A stretch of 28,572 nt of DNA from JAHHTP01 sp964587555 (GCA_964587555.1 CAZPLR010000024.1:1-28572), one strand, 5' to 3'. Counted from the first letter of the stretch, positions 14,533 to 22,605 are shown. Notes: generated by a model from the letters alone, not told the origin. Translations and numbers: made by a program.

Positions 14533-17157
14533 ATGGATCAGATAAAACCGTATCAAGATTCGTCGCTTCCGATCGAGGAACGGTTGGACGACTTGATATC
14601 CCGCATGACCACCGAGGAAAAGCTGCGTCAGGTTGACCAATATTCGGCGCGAGAGTTTGTTATTCAGGATAAACGCCACCGCCCGGTCGGCGTCGATCAT
14701 CAGGCGCTTGCGCAAAAGCTTGGAGATATGTCGGTTGGCAGCATTCAAGCCAGAGGGACAAGCCCGGCGCTTGTCAACGAATTGCAGCGATATGCAGTGG
14801 AGAAAACAAGGCTTGGCATCCCGTTTTTGTTCAGCGAGGAGGCGCTGCACGGCTTTACCCACAGCGACTCAACCAGTTTTCCGCAGCAGCTTACCTTAGC
14901 CGCTACCTTTGATCCGGAATATGGAAAAAGGATGGGACACGCTATTGCGGCGGAGGCGCGCGCGTTCGGTATCTGCGAAACGTTTTCCCCGGTGATGGAC
15001 TTGGCGCGCGACCCGCGCTACGGCAGAACCGAGGAAACCTACGGCGAGGATACGCTGCTTTCCGCGCAGATGGCAAAGGCGGTCGTGACTGGAATGCAGG
15101 GAAAGTCATTAAAAGACCCGGATACCGTTGCTGCCGAGCCGAAGCATTATGTCGGCTACGCCACCCCGACCGGCGGCTTAAACTGCGCGCCGGCAACTTT
15201 GGGTAAGCACGACGTTCTGGCATACTGCATGCCGGTTTTTGAAGCCGCGTTTGCCGAGGCAGGCGCCGTTAATACGATGTGCTCCTACAACGCCATCGAC
15301 GGCACGCCGGTTGCGATGGATCGTCAGCTTTTAACCGATATCCTGCGCGGGCAATTTGGTATGCCGGGCTATGTGCGTGCTGATATGACCGCTGTTGCAA
15401 TGCTGCATACCGCGCATGCCGTTGCGGACAGCGGCAAAGAGGCGGTGCGTCTGGGGGTCAACGCCGGCGTGGATATGCAGCTTGCCGATTTCTCTCATGA
15501 GGAATGGCAGGGTTATATTCGGGAATTGAGCGAGGAAGGCAAGCTTACACCGGGAAGATTAGATGAGGCGTGCCGCCGCGTTCTGCGAGTGAAGATGATG
15601 TGCGGGCTGTTTGAAAATCCGTATGTCGACACAACGCTGCGCGATCAGGTCGTCCACTGCGAAACGCATCAGCAGCTTGCAAGGGAGATCGCGCAGAACG
15701 CTATTGTGCTGTTAAAAAACGAGAATCAGACCCTCCCGCTTGCTAAGAAGGGATTAAAAAAGATCGCGATCGTCGGACCGCACGCCGAAACCGCCGTTTT
15801 GGGCGACTACTCCAACCATCCGCCAAAGGATCACACGATTTCGCTTGCCGAGGGCATTGCCGCCGTTTTGCGGGAGGCTGGCTCTGACGCCGAGATCGTG
15901 GTCGAAAAGGGCTGTAACGTCTTGGGTGATGAGATCAAGCCGATGAACCACTGGTGGATGCAGAGCGAGGATCACGAGCATGGCTTTACCGCCCGGTACT
16001 ATAACGGACCTGAAATTACGGGCGATCCGGTTGTCACCCGGATGGATCAGCAGATCAATTTCAATTGGATCTACACGAAGCCGCATCCGGATGTGGATAC
16101 CAAGCAGTTCTGCGTACTTTGGACAGGCACGCTGATCCCGCCGGAAAGCTTTGAGGGCTGTATTGGGCTTTCCAGCCTTGACAGTATGCGTCTTTATGTC
16201 GACGGCAAGCTGATTGTCGACGGCTGGGGCGAGGGAAAAAGCGCGAATCAGATGGTGCCGTTTACCTATGAGGCAGGCAGACGCTACGACATTCGCATCG
16301 AATACCGCAACGATATGCGCGGCGTGCGGGTAATCTTTGGTTACAACAAAGGGACGGAGGATTTCTCCAAGGCGCTTGCCGCTGCAAGGGATGCAGATGT
16401 GGTCATTGCGGCGCTCGGCGATTCCAGCGAAACCTCCGGCGAAAACTTCGACCGCACCGATCTCAATCTTCCGGGCAGGCAGCTTGATTTCCTAAAAGAG
16501 GTTTATGCGGTCAATCCGAATGTGGTCTTGGTCGCGCAGACCGGACGTCCGGTTTCGATGACTTGGGAGCAGGAGCATCTTCCGGCGATCATTGAGGGCT
16601 TCTTCCCGGGCGAAAAGGGCGGCCGCGCTTTAGCAGATGTGCTGTTCGGCGACGTCAACCCGTCCGGCAGACTGCCGATTTCGTTCCCACGCACCGTCGG
16701 TCAGATCCCTTGCCATTACGGCAGATTCCCGGCGGGCGGCAGACGCTATGTTGAGATGGACTGGATGCCGCTTTATCCGTTTGGCTACGGGCTTTCCTAC
16801 ACAACCTTTTCCTATAGCAAAATGACCCTCTCTGCGCACGAGATTCCGATTGACGGCAGTGTCGACGTGACCTTTACCGTTACCAATACGGGCAAAGCTG
16901 CGGGCAAGGAGGTCGCGCAGGTTTATATCCATGACAGCTATTCCTCGACGGTTAAACCGATCAAGGAGCTTGCCGGTTTTGAAAAGGTGTCCTTACAGCC
17001 GGGGGAAACCAAGGAGATCACCATCAACATCGGCTATAAGCAGCTGCGCACCCTCGACGCACAGTACAACTGGGCGGTCGAGCCGGGCGAATTTACCGTG
17101 ATGCTCGGCAACAACGCGGTCAACGTGCTGGATGAAGATCACTTTGTCGTAAAATAA
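14533..17157 (+). CDS. Glycoside hydrolase family 3 beta-glycosidase with PA14 insert
   Basis: An 874-residue GH3 enzyme. In order: the N-terminal TIM barrel (about 1-330) with EALHGFTHSDSTSFPQQLTLAATFD, SPVMDLARDPRYGRTEETYGEDT, PKHYVGYATPTGG and the nucleophile motif GYVRADM (D284); the GH3 C-terminal domain start (about 380-480, IVLLKNENQTLPL); an inserted PA14 domain (about 480-610, HGFTARYYNGPEITG...); the rest of the C-terminal domain with GDSSETSGENFDRTDLNLPGRQ (acid/base candidate E633 or E637) and GYGLSYTTF; and an FnIII-like domain (about 780-874). No signal peptide, so it acts in the cytoplasm on imported oligosaccharides. Beta-glucosidase or beta-xylosidase are both possible. The ATG at 14533 follows AGAAGGAGAG; an upstream alternative at 14509 has no such site. 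Confidence 0.92.
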   Translation: MDQIKPYQDSSLPIEERLDDLISRMTTEEKLRQVDQYSAREFVIQDKRHRPVGVDHQALAQKLGDMSVGSIQARGTSPALVNELQRYAVEKTRLGIPFLFSEEALHGFTHSDSTSFPQQLTLAATFDPEYGKRMGHAIAAEARAFGICETFSPVMDLARDPRYGRTEETYGEDTLLSAQMAKAVVTGMQGKSLKDPDTVAAEPKHYVGYATPTGGLNCAPATLGKHDVLAYCMPVFEAAFAEAGAVNTMCSYNAIDGTPVAMDRQLLTDILRGQFGMPGYVRADMTAVAMLHTAHAVADSGKEAVRLGVNAGVDMQLADFSHEEWQGYIRELSEEGKLTPGRLDEACRRVLRVKMMCGLFENPYVDTTLRDQVVHCETHQQLAREIAQNAIVLLKNENQTLPLAKKGLKKIAIVGPHAETAVLGDYSNHPPKDHTISLAEGIAAVLREAGSDAEIVVEKGCNVLGDEIKPMNHWWMQSEDHEHGFTARYYNGPEITGDPVVTRMDQQINFNWIYTKPHPDVDTKQFCVLWTGTLIPPESFEGCIGLSSLDSMRLYVDGKLIVDGWGEGKSANQMVPFTYEAGRRYDIRIEYRNDMRGVRVIFGYNKGTEDFSKALAAARDADVVIAALGDSSETSGENFDRTDLNLPGRQLDFLKEVYAVNPNVVLVAQTGRPVSMTWEQEHLPAIIEGFFPGEKGGRALADVLFGDVNPSGRLPISFPRTVGQIPCHYGRFPAGGRRYVEMDWMPLYPFGYGLSYTTFSYSKMTLSAHEIPIDGSVDVTFTVTNTGKAAGKEVAQVYIHDSYSSTVKPIKELAGFEKVSLQPGETKEITINIGYKQLRTLDAQYNWAVEPGEFTVMLGNNAVNVLDEDHFVVK

Positions 17158-17182
17158 ATCAAAAATATGTTTGCGTTTTCAC

Positions 17183-17213
17183 ATCCCGCCGCTTGTAAAG
17201 CGGCGGGATTTTC
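17183..17213 (+). terminator. Terminator of the GH3 gene
   Basis: ATCCCGCCGCTT / AAGCGGCGGGAT, a perfect 12-bp stem with a 3-nt loop, followed by a short T-rich tail (TTTTC). Confidence 0.85.
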
Positions 17214-17321
17214 TGCTTGGAAGGTCTTCCATGGTGATATAAGCTGTATAAAGAAGGGATGATATTTCTGCATTTTAGTTGTAAAATATGTGTGAATAGA
17301 GCAAATTGATTTGCTTTATGG

Positions 17322-17350
17322 TTGACAACATCTTTGTACTATGATATAAT
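17322..17350 (+). promoter_or_regulatory. Consensus sigma-A promoter in an AT-rich gap
   Basis: TTGACA, 17 bp, TATAAT: a perfect match to consensus. It starts a predicted very short transcript (see 17357-17434) or a long leader for the gene at 17561. Confidence 0.75.
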
Positions 17351-17356
17351 CAATAG

Positions 17357-17434
17357 AAATAAATGATAGGGGTGATGTTATTATGGTAATATAAAATTCT
17401 TTCATATTTCGTCAAGGCAATGCCTTGTTTTTTT
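17357..17434 (+). other. Short predicted transcription unit (leader, small RNA or decayed small gene)
   Basis: Between the consensus promoter and a hairpin CAAGGC-AAT-GCCTTG with seven T (17413-17434) lie only about 78 nt. Within it AGGGGTGAT, a good ribosome binding site, is followed by ATG GTA ATA TAA (17383-17394), a three-codon frame. One base later a 50-codon frame stays open from 17390 to a TGA at 17540, so a frameshifted small gene is also possible. Base composition is much more A+T-rich than the neighbours. The rest of the 404-bp gap (17158-17560) holds the GH3 terminator and the cre-like element. Confidence 0.4.
17413..17434 (+). terminator. Terminator of the short unit
   Basis: Six-base-pair stem CAAGGC/GCCTTG, 3-nt loop, T7 tract. 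Confidence 0.6.
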
Positions 17435-17525
17435 AGAGTAAAAATCATTTATAAAATTGTTTTCAGCTGTTTTGTATATGGCATTGATCTTAGTGGTTCC
17501 AAAGGAAAGCATAATGGTACAATTA

Positions 17526-17539
17526 TAAAAACGATTGCA
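17526..17539 (+). promoter_or_regulatory. cre-like (CcpA/LacI-type) element
   Basis: TAAAAACGATTGCA matches TGNAANCGNTTNCA at nine of ten specified bases. It lies 21 bp before the start of the membrane-anchored protein gene, a position suited to repression. Confidence 0.35.
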
Positions 17540-17560
17540 TGAAAATAGGGAGGTAATTGC

Positions 17561-18355
17561 ATGAAAAAATCTATATTTGTATTGCTTCTTTCCCTATGCG
17601 TGCTGATTTCAACGCTCGCCGCCCCCGTGGGCGCGGAATCCGGCGGAATTTCGGATGAGGAGTATTTGCAGCAAACGGCGCTTGCCTACGCGCAGGCGCA
17701 GGCGGACTCTGTGGGGTATGATGCGGACGGCATCACGCTGACCGGACCGTATGCGGTTTACGTCGGTGTGCATAACGCCAAAACCAAGCTTGCCGCCTAT
17801 ACCGAATCCACGAAAATGCAGGTTGCGGAGGGAACGAAGCTTTTCTTTGTTTACGATAATGGGCAGCCGCTTTTCTGCCTGCTGATGGTGGAGGAGGAAA
17901 CCGGAGAATGGAGGGCGTCCGGCGCGCCTGCGCAAAGCTTAGAGGCGCTGCTTGCGGAGAAGGAAGGGCTTGAGGAGGAATTCCCCGGCGAGGAGATTGG
18001 CTATTATAGCTATGGCGGCGCGGTGCTTTTGTGTACGCCGAGCCGGAAAAATGGGTATGTTCTGTTGACCGACGGACAATTTGGCTATGAGCAGGGCGGG
18101 AAAACAGTGCTTATCAGCGCGCGTGATATGGCTGTCGCTCATTACGAGGCATATGATGAACAGCAGCAGAGGCTGAAAGAGGCAGGTGAGGCAGACATGT
18201 CAAGCGGCGAAGATCGTGTTTTGGAGAAGCTGCTTTCTGGCAAAACCTATCCGGCTTGGAAATTCTGGATGCCGTATATTGGTTTTCCGGCGGCGGTTAT
18301 CATATTAGCCGCGGGTGTGGCAGTTTTCCTTGTGAAAAGAAAAAAGAAAGCGTAA
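17561..18355 (+). CDS. Secreted, C-terminally membrane-anchored protein of unknown function
   Basis: I do not recognise the family. The 264 residues start with a signal peptide (MKKSIFVLLLSLCVLISTLAA, likely cleaved near PVGAES), followed by about 205 acidic, soluble residues and one transmembrane helix (PYIGFPAAVIILAAGVAVFLV) with the basic tail KRKKKA. There is no LPXTG motif. The outer part would be displayed on the cell surface. GGGAGGT lies 7 bp before the ATG. It is a single gene ending in a strong terminator. It has the same plan as the protein at the window start. A consensus promoter with a terminator-like hairpin 240 bp upstream and a cre-like site suggest regulation, but the transcription start is uncertain. 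Confidence 0.8.
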   Translation: MKKSIFVLLLSLCVLISTLAAPVGAESGGISDEEYLQQTALAYAQAQADSVGYDADGITLTGPYAVYVGVHNAKTKLAAYTESTKMQVAEGTKLFFVYDNGQPLFCLLMVEEETGEWRASGAPAQSLEALLAEKEGLEEEFPGEEIGYYSYGGAVLLCTPSRKNGYVLLTDGQFGYEQGGKTVLISARDMAVAHYEAYDEQQQRLKEAGEADMSSGEDRVLEKLLSGKTYPAWKFWMPYIGFPAAVIILAAGVAVFLVKRKKKA

Positions 18356-18376
18356 GTAAATAGATCTATATGGGAA

Positions 18377-18402
18377 GGGCAGCCCGGTACGGGCTGCCCT
18401 TT
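18377..18402 (+). terminator. Terminator after the anchored protein
   Basis: Perfect 10-bp stem GGGCAGCCCG / CGGGCTGCCC with loop GTA; only a short T-tract follows (TTT, later TTTTT). Confidence 0.7.
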
Positions 18403-18439
18403 GCAACGGTTTTTAACATGATATGTTATTTTTCATTGG

Positions 18440-18468
18440 TAGACAACCGCTCTTTTCCGTGCTATAAT
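18440..18468 (+). promoter_or_regulatory. Promoter of the HTH-AbrB/ABC operon
   Basis: TAGACA, 17 bp, TATAAT, about 50 bp upstream of the regulator gene. Confidence 0.7.
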
Positions 18469-18482
18469 AAGGGGAAAAGAGC
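18449..18482. promoter_or_regulatory. Operator-like inverted repeat over the -10
   Basis: GCTCTTTTCC (18449-18458) and GGAAAAGAGC (18473-18482) are perfect 10-bp inverted arms 14 bp apart, flanking the -10 element and transcription start. The symmetry and position suit autorepression by the downstream HTH-AbrB protein. Confidence 0.55.
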
Positions 18483-18519
18483 GGCATTCTCTATTTTTTG
18501 GGGGAGGTAAAAAAGCAAT

Positions 18520-18966
18520 ATGAAAAACATGAATTTACTGGCGTCCAGACTTTTGAGCCTGCGAAAGGAGAGGGCGCTTACGCAAGAGGCGGTCGCGGAA
18601 AAGCTGAATGTTTCCAGACAGACGGTTGCAAAGTGGGAGGCGGGCGAGTCTGCGCCGGATATTGAAAATGCGATGCTGCTGGCGCGGCTTTACGATGTAA
18701 CGCTGGATTCCCTCGTCGGGGCGACAGAGAATGGAGCGCTTTCCCCGCGCGGTAAGCATATATTCGGTTTTGTCAAGGTTGGCGAACGCGGGCAGATCGT
18801 CATCCCAAAGCGCGCGCGAGAGATTTTTTTGATCCGGCCGGGAGAGAAGCTTTTGGTGCTTGGAGACGAGGCGCAGGGCGGGATCGCGCTGGTCAAGGCA
18901 AGCGATTTTGCTGATTTTGCGGCTATGGTGCTGCAAAAGGTAAACGAGGGAGGGCTTGAGGAATGA
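18520..18966 (+). CDS. HTH (Xre-type) and AbrB-domain fusion regulator
   Basis: A 148-residue DNA-binding protein with two domains. Residues about 7-65 are a Cro/C1-type helix-turn-helix (LLSLRKERALTQEAVAEKLNVSRQTVAKWEAGESAPDIENAMLLARLYDVTLDSLVG). Residues about 75-128 are a SpoVT/AbrB swapped-hairpin fold (FVKVGERGQIVIPKRAREIF, then RPGEKLLVLG). The combination occurs in Firmicutes regulators next to ABC exporters. Its stop overlaps the ATPase start by 4 bp, so it is made together with the transporter, and the inverted repeat over its promoter suggests it represses its own operon. The effector is unknown. GGGAGGT precedes the first ATG; a second ATG is nine bases in. Confidence 0.88.
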   Translation: MKNMNLLASRLLSLRKERALTQEAVAEKLNVSRQTVAKWEAGESAPDIENAMLLARLYDVTLDSLVGATENGALSPRGKHIFGFVKVGERGQIVIPKRAREIFLIRPGEKLLVLGDEAQGGIALVKASDFADFAAMVLQKVNEGGLEE

Positions 18967-19703
18967 CGGCAGTCGAATGCAGGAAATTAACTAAGGCATA
19001 CGGCAGGGAACAGGCGGTAAAGGGGCTGGAGCTTTCGATCGGCACGGGCGAGCTTTTCTCGCTGCTTGGCGTCAACGGCGCAGGCAAGACCACCACCATC
19101 CGGATGCTTTCCGGGCTTTCGGCAGTCACATCAGGGGAGGCGTTTTTGTGCGGCTTTCCGGTCGGAAGCAGGGAGGCGAAGGCGCTTTGTAATCTCTCTC
19201 CGCAGGAAACGGCGATTTCGCCGAATCTGACCGTTTTCGAGAATCTGGTGTTCTCGGCGCAGATCTACGGCAAATCCCGTCGGCAGGCGCGGGCAGACGC
19301 GGCGGCTATGGAAAGGCTGCTTTTACCCGAAGCGGTAAGAGATAAGCGCGCAAAGCTGCTTTCCGGAGGGATGCAGCGGCGGCTGAGCATCGCGATGGCG
19401 CTGATTACAGAGCCAAGCGTGCTGTTTTTGGATGAGCCGACGCTGGGATTAGACGTGCTGGCAAGGCGTGAGCTTTGGCAGGTGATAAACAGATTAAAGG
19501 GAAAGGTGACAATCCTGCTGACGACCCACTATATGGAAGAGGCAGAGAAGCTTTCCGACCGGATTGCGCTGCTGCATAACGGAGTGCTTTTGGGAGTCGG
19601 GACGCTGCCTGAGCTGCGCGGAGCGGCGGGTCTTCCGCAGGACGCCTCGTTAGAGGATGTGTTTGTCAAAATGACCGAGGAAGCGCAGAAAGGTGAGGGC
19701 TAA
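18963..19703 (+). CDS. ABC transporter ATP-binding protein
   Basis: The 246-residue ATPase of an ABC-2 type exporter. Walker A GVNGAGKTT (36-44), signature LLSGGMQRRLS (about 135-145), Walker B VLFLDEPTLGLD (about 155-166) and the switch His in LLTTHYMEEAE are all present. Sequence style (DrrA/NatA/CcmA-like) and pairing with an ABC-2 permease point to export of a drug, peptide, lipid or ion; the substrate is unknown. It is translationally coupled to the HTH-AbrB regulator (ATGA overlap), and the permease gene starts 2 bp after its stop. Confidence 0.92.
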   Translation: MTAVECRKLTKAYGREQAVKGLELSIGTGELFSLLGVNGAGKTTTIRMLSGLSAVTSGEAFLCGFPVGSREAKALCNLSPQETAISPNLTVFENLVFSAQIYGKSRRQARADAAAMERLLLPEAVRDKRAKLLSGGMQRRLSIAMALITEPSVLFLDEPTLGLDVLARRELWQVINRLKGKVTILLTTHYMEEAEKLSDRIALLHNGVLLGVGTLPELRGAAGLPQDASLEDVFVKMTEEAQKGEG

Positions 19704-19704
19704 C

Positions 19705-20466
19705 ATGAACGGAATGAAAGCTTTTTTTGTTCGGAATCGAAAGGAGCTTCTGCGTGATCCGCTGAGCTACCTGTTTTGCATCGGCTTTCCACTGGTGATG
19801 CTGGTTGTGATGACCTTTGTCAATGAGAGCATCCCGCCGCAGGCGAATATGACCGTTTTCCAGATACAGAACCTAACGCCTGGCATCATGGTGTTTGGCA
19901 GCTGCTTTGTGATGCTGTTTGCGGCGCTTTTAGTATCGAAGGATAAAAGCAGCGCGCTGCTTTTGCGGCTGTACGCCTCGCCGCTGCGCGGGATAGATTT
20001 CGTGCTGGGGTACACCCTTGTTCTGCTGCTGGTCGCAGTGGCGCAGGCGGCGTTTTTGCTGTTTTGCGGCGGGATTATCGCGGCGATCCAAGGGACGGCG
20101 TTTTCGTTCAGCGGCTGTGCCGCCGCGTTTCTTTGCGCGCTGCCGGTTGAGCTTTTGATGATCGGGCTTGGCATTCTGCTTGGCACGGCGTTCAGCGATA
20201 AGGCGGCGCCCGGCGTTTCTTCGGTGTTCATCAGCCTTTCCTCGATCCTTGGCGGCGTTTTTATGGATATCGAGGGGTTGGGCGGCGGATGGAAAACCGT
20301 CTGCACCATACTGCCGTTTTATCCTGGCGTCAAAGCGCTCCGCGCCGCGCTGAACGGCGGGGAGGGGCTGGGGAATGCGTTGCTGGAGGTCAGCGGATAT
20401 GCGGCTCTGATCTTTGGCGCAGCGGTACTATGCTTCTCCGCAAAGCGGAAGCGAGATCTGAAATAA
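19705..20466 (+). CDS. ABC-2 type transporter permease
   Basis: A 253-residue membrane protein with about six hydrophobic segments: IGFPLVMLVVMTFV, GIMVFGSCFVMLFAALLV, GYTLVLLLVAVAQAAFLLF, ALPVELLMIGLGILLG, VSSVFISLSSILGG and YAALIFGAAVLCF. The N-terminal KAFFVRNRKELLRDPLSYLF, an amphipathic helix with the DP motif, is usual for ABC2_membrane proteins. The open frame extends four codons upstream into the ATPase gene, but the ATG at 19705 follows the ATPase stop directly with AAAGGTGAGG before it. It forms the exporter with the preceding ATPase. A strong bidirectional terminator follows at 20489. Confidence 0.88.
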   Translation: MNGMKAFFVRNRKELLRDPLSYLFCIGFPLVMLVVMTFVNESIPPQANMTVFQIQNLTPGIMVFGSCFVMLFAALLVSKDKSSALLLRLYASPLRGIDFVLGYTLVLLLVAVAQAAFLLFCGGIIAAIQGTAFSFSGCAAAFLCALPVELLMIGLGILLGTAFSDKAAPGVSSVFISLSSILGGVFMDIEGLGGGWKTVCTILPFYPGVKALRAALNGGEGLGNALLEVSGYAALIFGAAVLCFSAKRKRDLK

Positions 20467-20488
20467 ATCATGCGCCTGCGGACGCGAA

Positions 20489-20520
20489 AAAGCCCCTTGT
20501 CTATGCCGGCAAGGGGCTTT
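20489..20520. terminator. Bidirectional terminator between exporter and lipoprotein genes
   Basis: AAAGCCCCTTG / CAAGGGGCTTT, a perfect 11-bp stem with a 10-nt loop, flanked by an A-run on the left. It serves the convergent operons on both sides. Confidence 0.85.
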
Positions 20521-20582
20521 GATTGATGATATACATGCTTATTGCAGAAGATTTTTGGCGCAGTCCTCTATCGATCTGGGAA

Positions 20583-21194
20583 TTATTCCTCGTCATCGCC
20601 GGAATCATCCTGTGCGTCGTCGCTTTGCAGCACAAGCTGATCGGTTTCCTCGTCATAAACCAGATGGGTGACGATCTCCTTGCCATCCTCGTCCTTGGTA
20701 ACGGTTTTCAGTTCCAAGCAGAACAGCTCGCCGTCGCGCCATTCGTAAACGCCGCTCGAAGTAGAATCGGCGTCGTTTTGGCAGAAGGTTTTAATCTGCT
20801 TGTTCTCTGCGTCGATCGTTGGACCGTAATAGTTGGAGAAGGAGTCGTATTTCTCAAAAGATCCGCTTTCCGGGTTATAAAGCCAGAGCTGATAAAGGAT
20901 ATTGTGGGTGTTATAGTTGGCAGGGAAAGCGATGTCCTGATATCCGTCGAAGTTGTAGTCATCGACGATTAACTTGGTTGGGTCGTAGATGGATTTGTCC
21001 AGCACGGTTTGCAGCTCCTGCGTACTGCCGCCCGTAAAATCGACGATCAGCTTGGATTTGGTTGGGGTGACGGTAAAGCTGTCGGTAGAGATAGCGGCGC
21101 TTTTGTCCGCTTCAGTCGCACCGGAGCAGGATGTAAGACAGAAGGAGAGCGCTGTGGTGAGCAGTATGGTCAAAATAGCATGTTTCCGTTTCAT
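20583..21194 (-). CDS. Lipoprotein of unknown function
   Basis: A 203-residue lipoprotein. The signal peptide MKRKHAILTILLTTALSFCL is followed by the lipobox L-T-S-C (lipidated C23) and a flexible Ser/Thr-rich linker. Around residue 80 the motif DDYNFDGYQDIAF looks like a calcium-loop DxxxDGxxD element of the kind in FG-GAP-like and XAC2610-related proteins; then LWLYNPESGSFEKY fits a repeat around that core. The tail is very acidic (DDAQDDSGDDEE). The ligand and role are unknown. AAGGAAGG precedes the ATG. It has its own promoter (21280-21308), so it need not be co-transcribed with the two-component genes upstream. Confidence 0.8.
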   Translation of the reverse strand: MKRKHAILTILLTTALSFCLTSCSGATEADKSAAISTDSFTVTPTKSKLIVDFTGGSTQELQTVLDKSIYDPTKLIVDDYNFDGYQDIAFPANYNTHNILYQLWLYNPESGSFEKYDSFSNYYGPTIDAENKQIKTFCQNDADSTSSGVYEWRDGELFCLELKTVTKDEDGKEIVTHLVYDEETDQLVLQSDDAQDDSGDDEE

Positions 21195-21279
21195 TTGAAA
21201 ACCTTCCTTTTTGTTTTATAGTCATTTCTTTTAACGCTTGCTGGGACGGCTTTTGCGGTATCAGCAGCAAACAAAATAT

Positions 21280-21308
21280 ATTATAACAGAAAAAGTGCGC
21301 TTTGTCTA
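21280..21308 (-). promoter_or_regulatory. Promoter of the lipoprotein gene
   Basis: On the - strand TAGACA, 17 bp, TATAAT, about 85 bp upstream of the start codon. Confidence 0.65.
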
Positions 21309-21351
21309 CATGCAGAGTCTGAAAATTCTGTGTAAATTCGTTTCCGGAAGG

Positions 21352-22605
21352 TCATCGCCGTGTGCCTGCGGTCTTTGGCTCGTACAAAAATACCCGCGCT
21401 GTGAAAACGCCGTCCTTTGCCTGCGGCGTAAACTGCCCGCCGTAGCGTGCGACCGCGGCTTTTACATTTTGCAGTCCAACGCCGTGCTCGAAAGGATTCT
21501 CCTTGGTAGACAAAAACAGCTTGCCGGTTTTGTCCGGAATCAGATGCCCGCAGACCGGATTTTGTAAACAGATATCCCACACGCCGTATTTAAAGCGCAT
21601 CCGCAGCGATAGAAACGGTTCCTTGCCGCAGGAAATGCACTCCAGATTCGCGCGGACCGCGTTATCGATCAGATTGCCTAGGATGATGCAGAAATCGATC
21701 GGCGCAACCGCCGTTTGATCCGGCACGATAAAGCTTGCTTGGATTGGGACGCCCTTTTGCTGTGCTTGGGAAAGCTTGCAAGAAAGCACCGCGTGCAGCG
21801 CCGGATTTCCCGGCAGAACCGGAAGCGAGGAAGCGGGCAGCATCTGCTCGAGCGACTGCGCGTACTGCGCAGCAGCGGAATCTGAAAGCATTTCGATCAC
21901 CGCCATGTGATTGTGCAGGTCGTGGCGTATCTTTTGTAGCTGCGTTTGGGAGTCTTGGATTAGTTCAAGCTGTTGGCGGTAAACCGAGAGCTGTAGCTTT
22001 TGGTTCTCCAGCAGCTGCTGACCGTTCAATGCCTGCTCTAGCTGCAGCAGCAGAACAAAGATCAGAATGCCGATACACAGCAGCAGATGGAAGAAAAAAA
22101 GCAGCATTCCCTGCGTCTTAACACTGGATAAAAGTCCGGCGTAGATCACCGGGATCCCGATGACAAGCAGCGCGGCGCTCACCCAGAAAAGCGGCTTTCT
22201 GCGCACGAACGCGCGGATTTGAAGCAGCCGGAGAATGAAGCTGAGGTAACAGGCGATCCAAAAAAGAAAGCAGCCGAGGATCCATGACCTGCCGCTGCCG
22301 AAATAGAGCGCGGTAAGCTGAAGACATTGCAGAAAACAGCTGGCAAGTCCGGAAACGATCCGCCAACGGTTTTTCATCTCATAATCGAGCGAAAGCAGGC
22401 TGTAGCCGCCGCCGAGCAGGAGGATTTGATAGAGGATGGGATGTCCTAAATAACAGCAGCTGACTGTGACAGCGGCAAGCAAGCCGTAGCCGATCATCGC
22501 CGCCTTGCGGCAGATGCAGCGCTCGGAAAAGAAGGCAAGCAGCAGGTAATCCCAGAGAAGCGCTAAAAGTCCGCAAAGCAGCCTGACCGATAGCAAGACC
22601 GTCAT
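21352..22605 (-). CDS. GHKL-type sensor histidine kinase (AgrC-like)
   Basis: A 417-residue sensor kinase. Residues 1-190 hold about six transmembrane helices. Residues about 190-225 are a coiled coil (LEQALNGQQLLENQKLQ...). The phospho-accepting H228 lies in KIRHDLHNHM, the motif of the LytS/AgrC class. The GHKL ATPase domain (about 300-415) has the N-box GNLIDNAVRAN and the G-box HGVGLQNVKAAV. It likely senses a peptide or membrane signal and phosphorylates the LytTR regulator encoded directly upstream; the two genes overlap by 4 bp. No AgrB/AgrD-like peptide gene was found near it. The gene has a good GGAGG site. Confidence 0.9.
   Translation of the reverse strand: MTVLLSVRLLCGLLALLWDYLLLAFFSERCICRKAAMIGYGLLAAVTVSCCYLGHPILYQILLLGGGYSLLSLDYEMKNRWRIVSGLASCFLQCLQLTALYFGSGRSWILGCFLFWIACYLSFILRLLQIRAFVRRKPLFWVSAALLVIGIPVIYAGLLSSVKTQGMLLFFFHLLLCIGILIFVLLLQLEQALNGQQLLENQKLQLSVYRQQLELIQDSQTQLQKIRHDLHNHMAVIEMLSDSAAAQYAQSLEQMLPASSLPVLPGNPALHAVLSCKLSQAQQKGVPIQASFIVPDQTAVAPIDFCIILGNLIDNAVRANLECISCGKEPFLSLRMRFKYGVWDICLQNPVCGHLIPDKTGKLFLSTKENPFEHGVGLQNVKAAVARYGGQFTPQAKDGVFTARVFLYEPKTAGTRR

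Noticed and set aside
20523..20972. Hydrophobic-looking + strand frame opposite the lipoprotein gene
   Set aside because: The lipoprotein on the - strand has a signal peptide, lipobox, ribosome binding site and promoter. The + frame begins after a terminator with no promoter.
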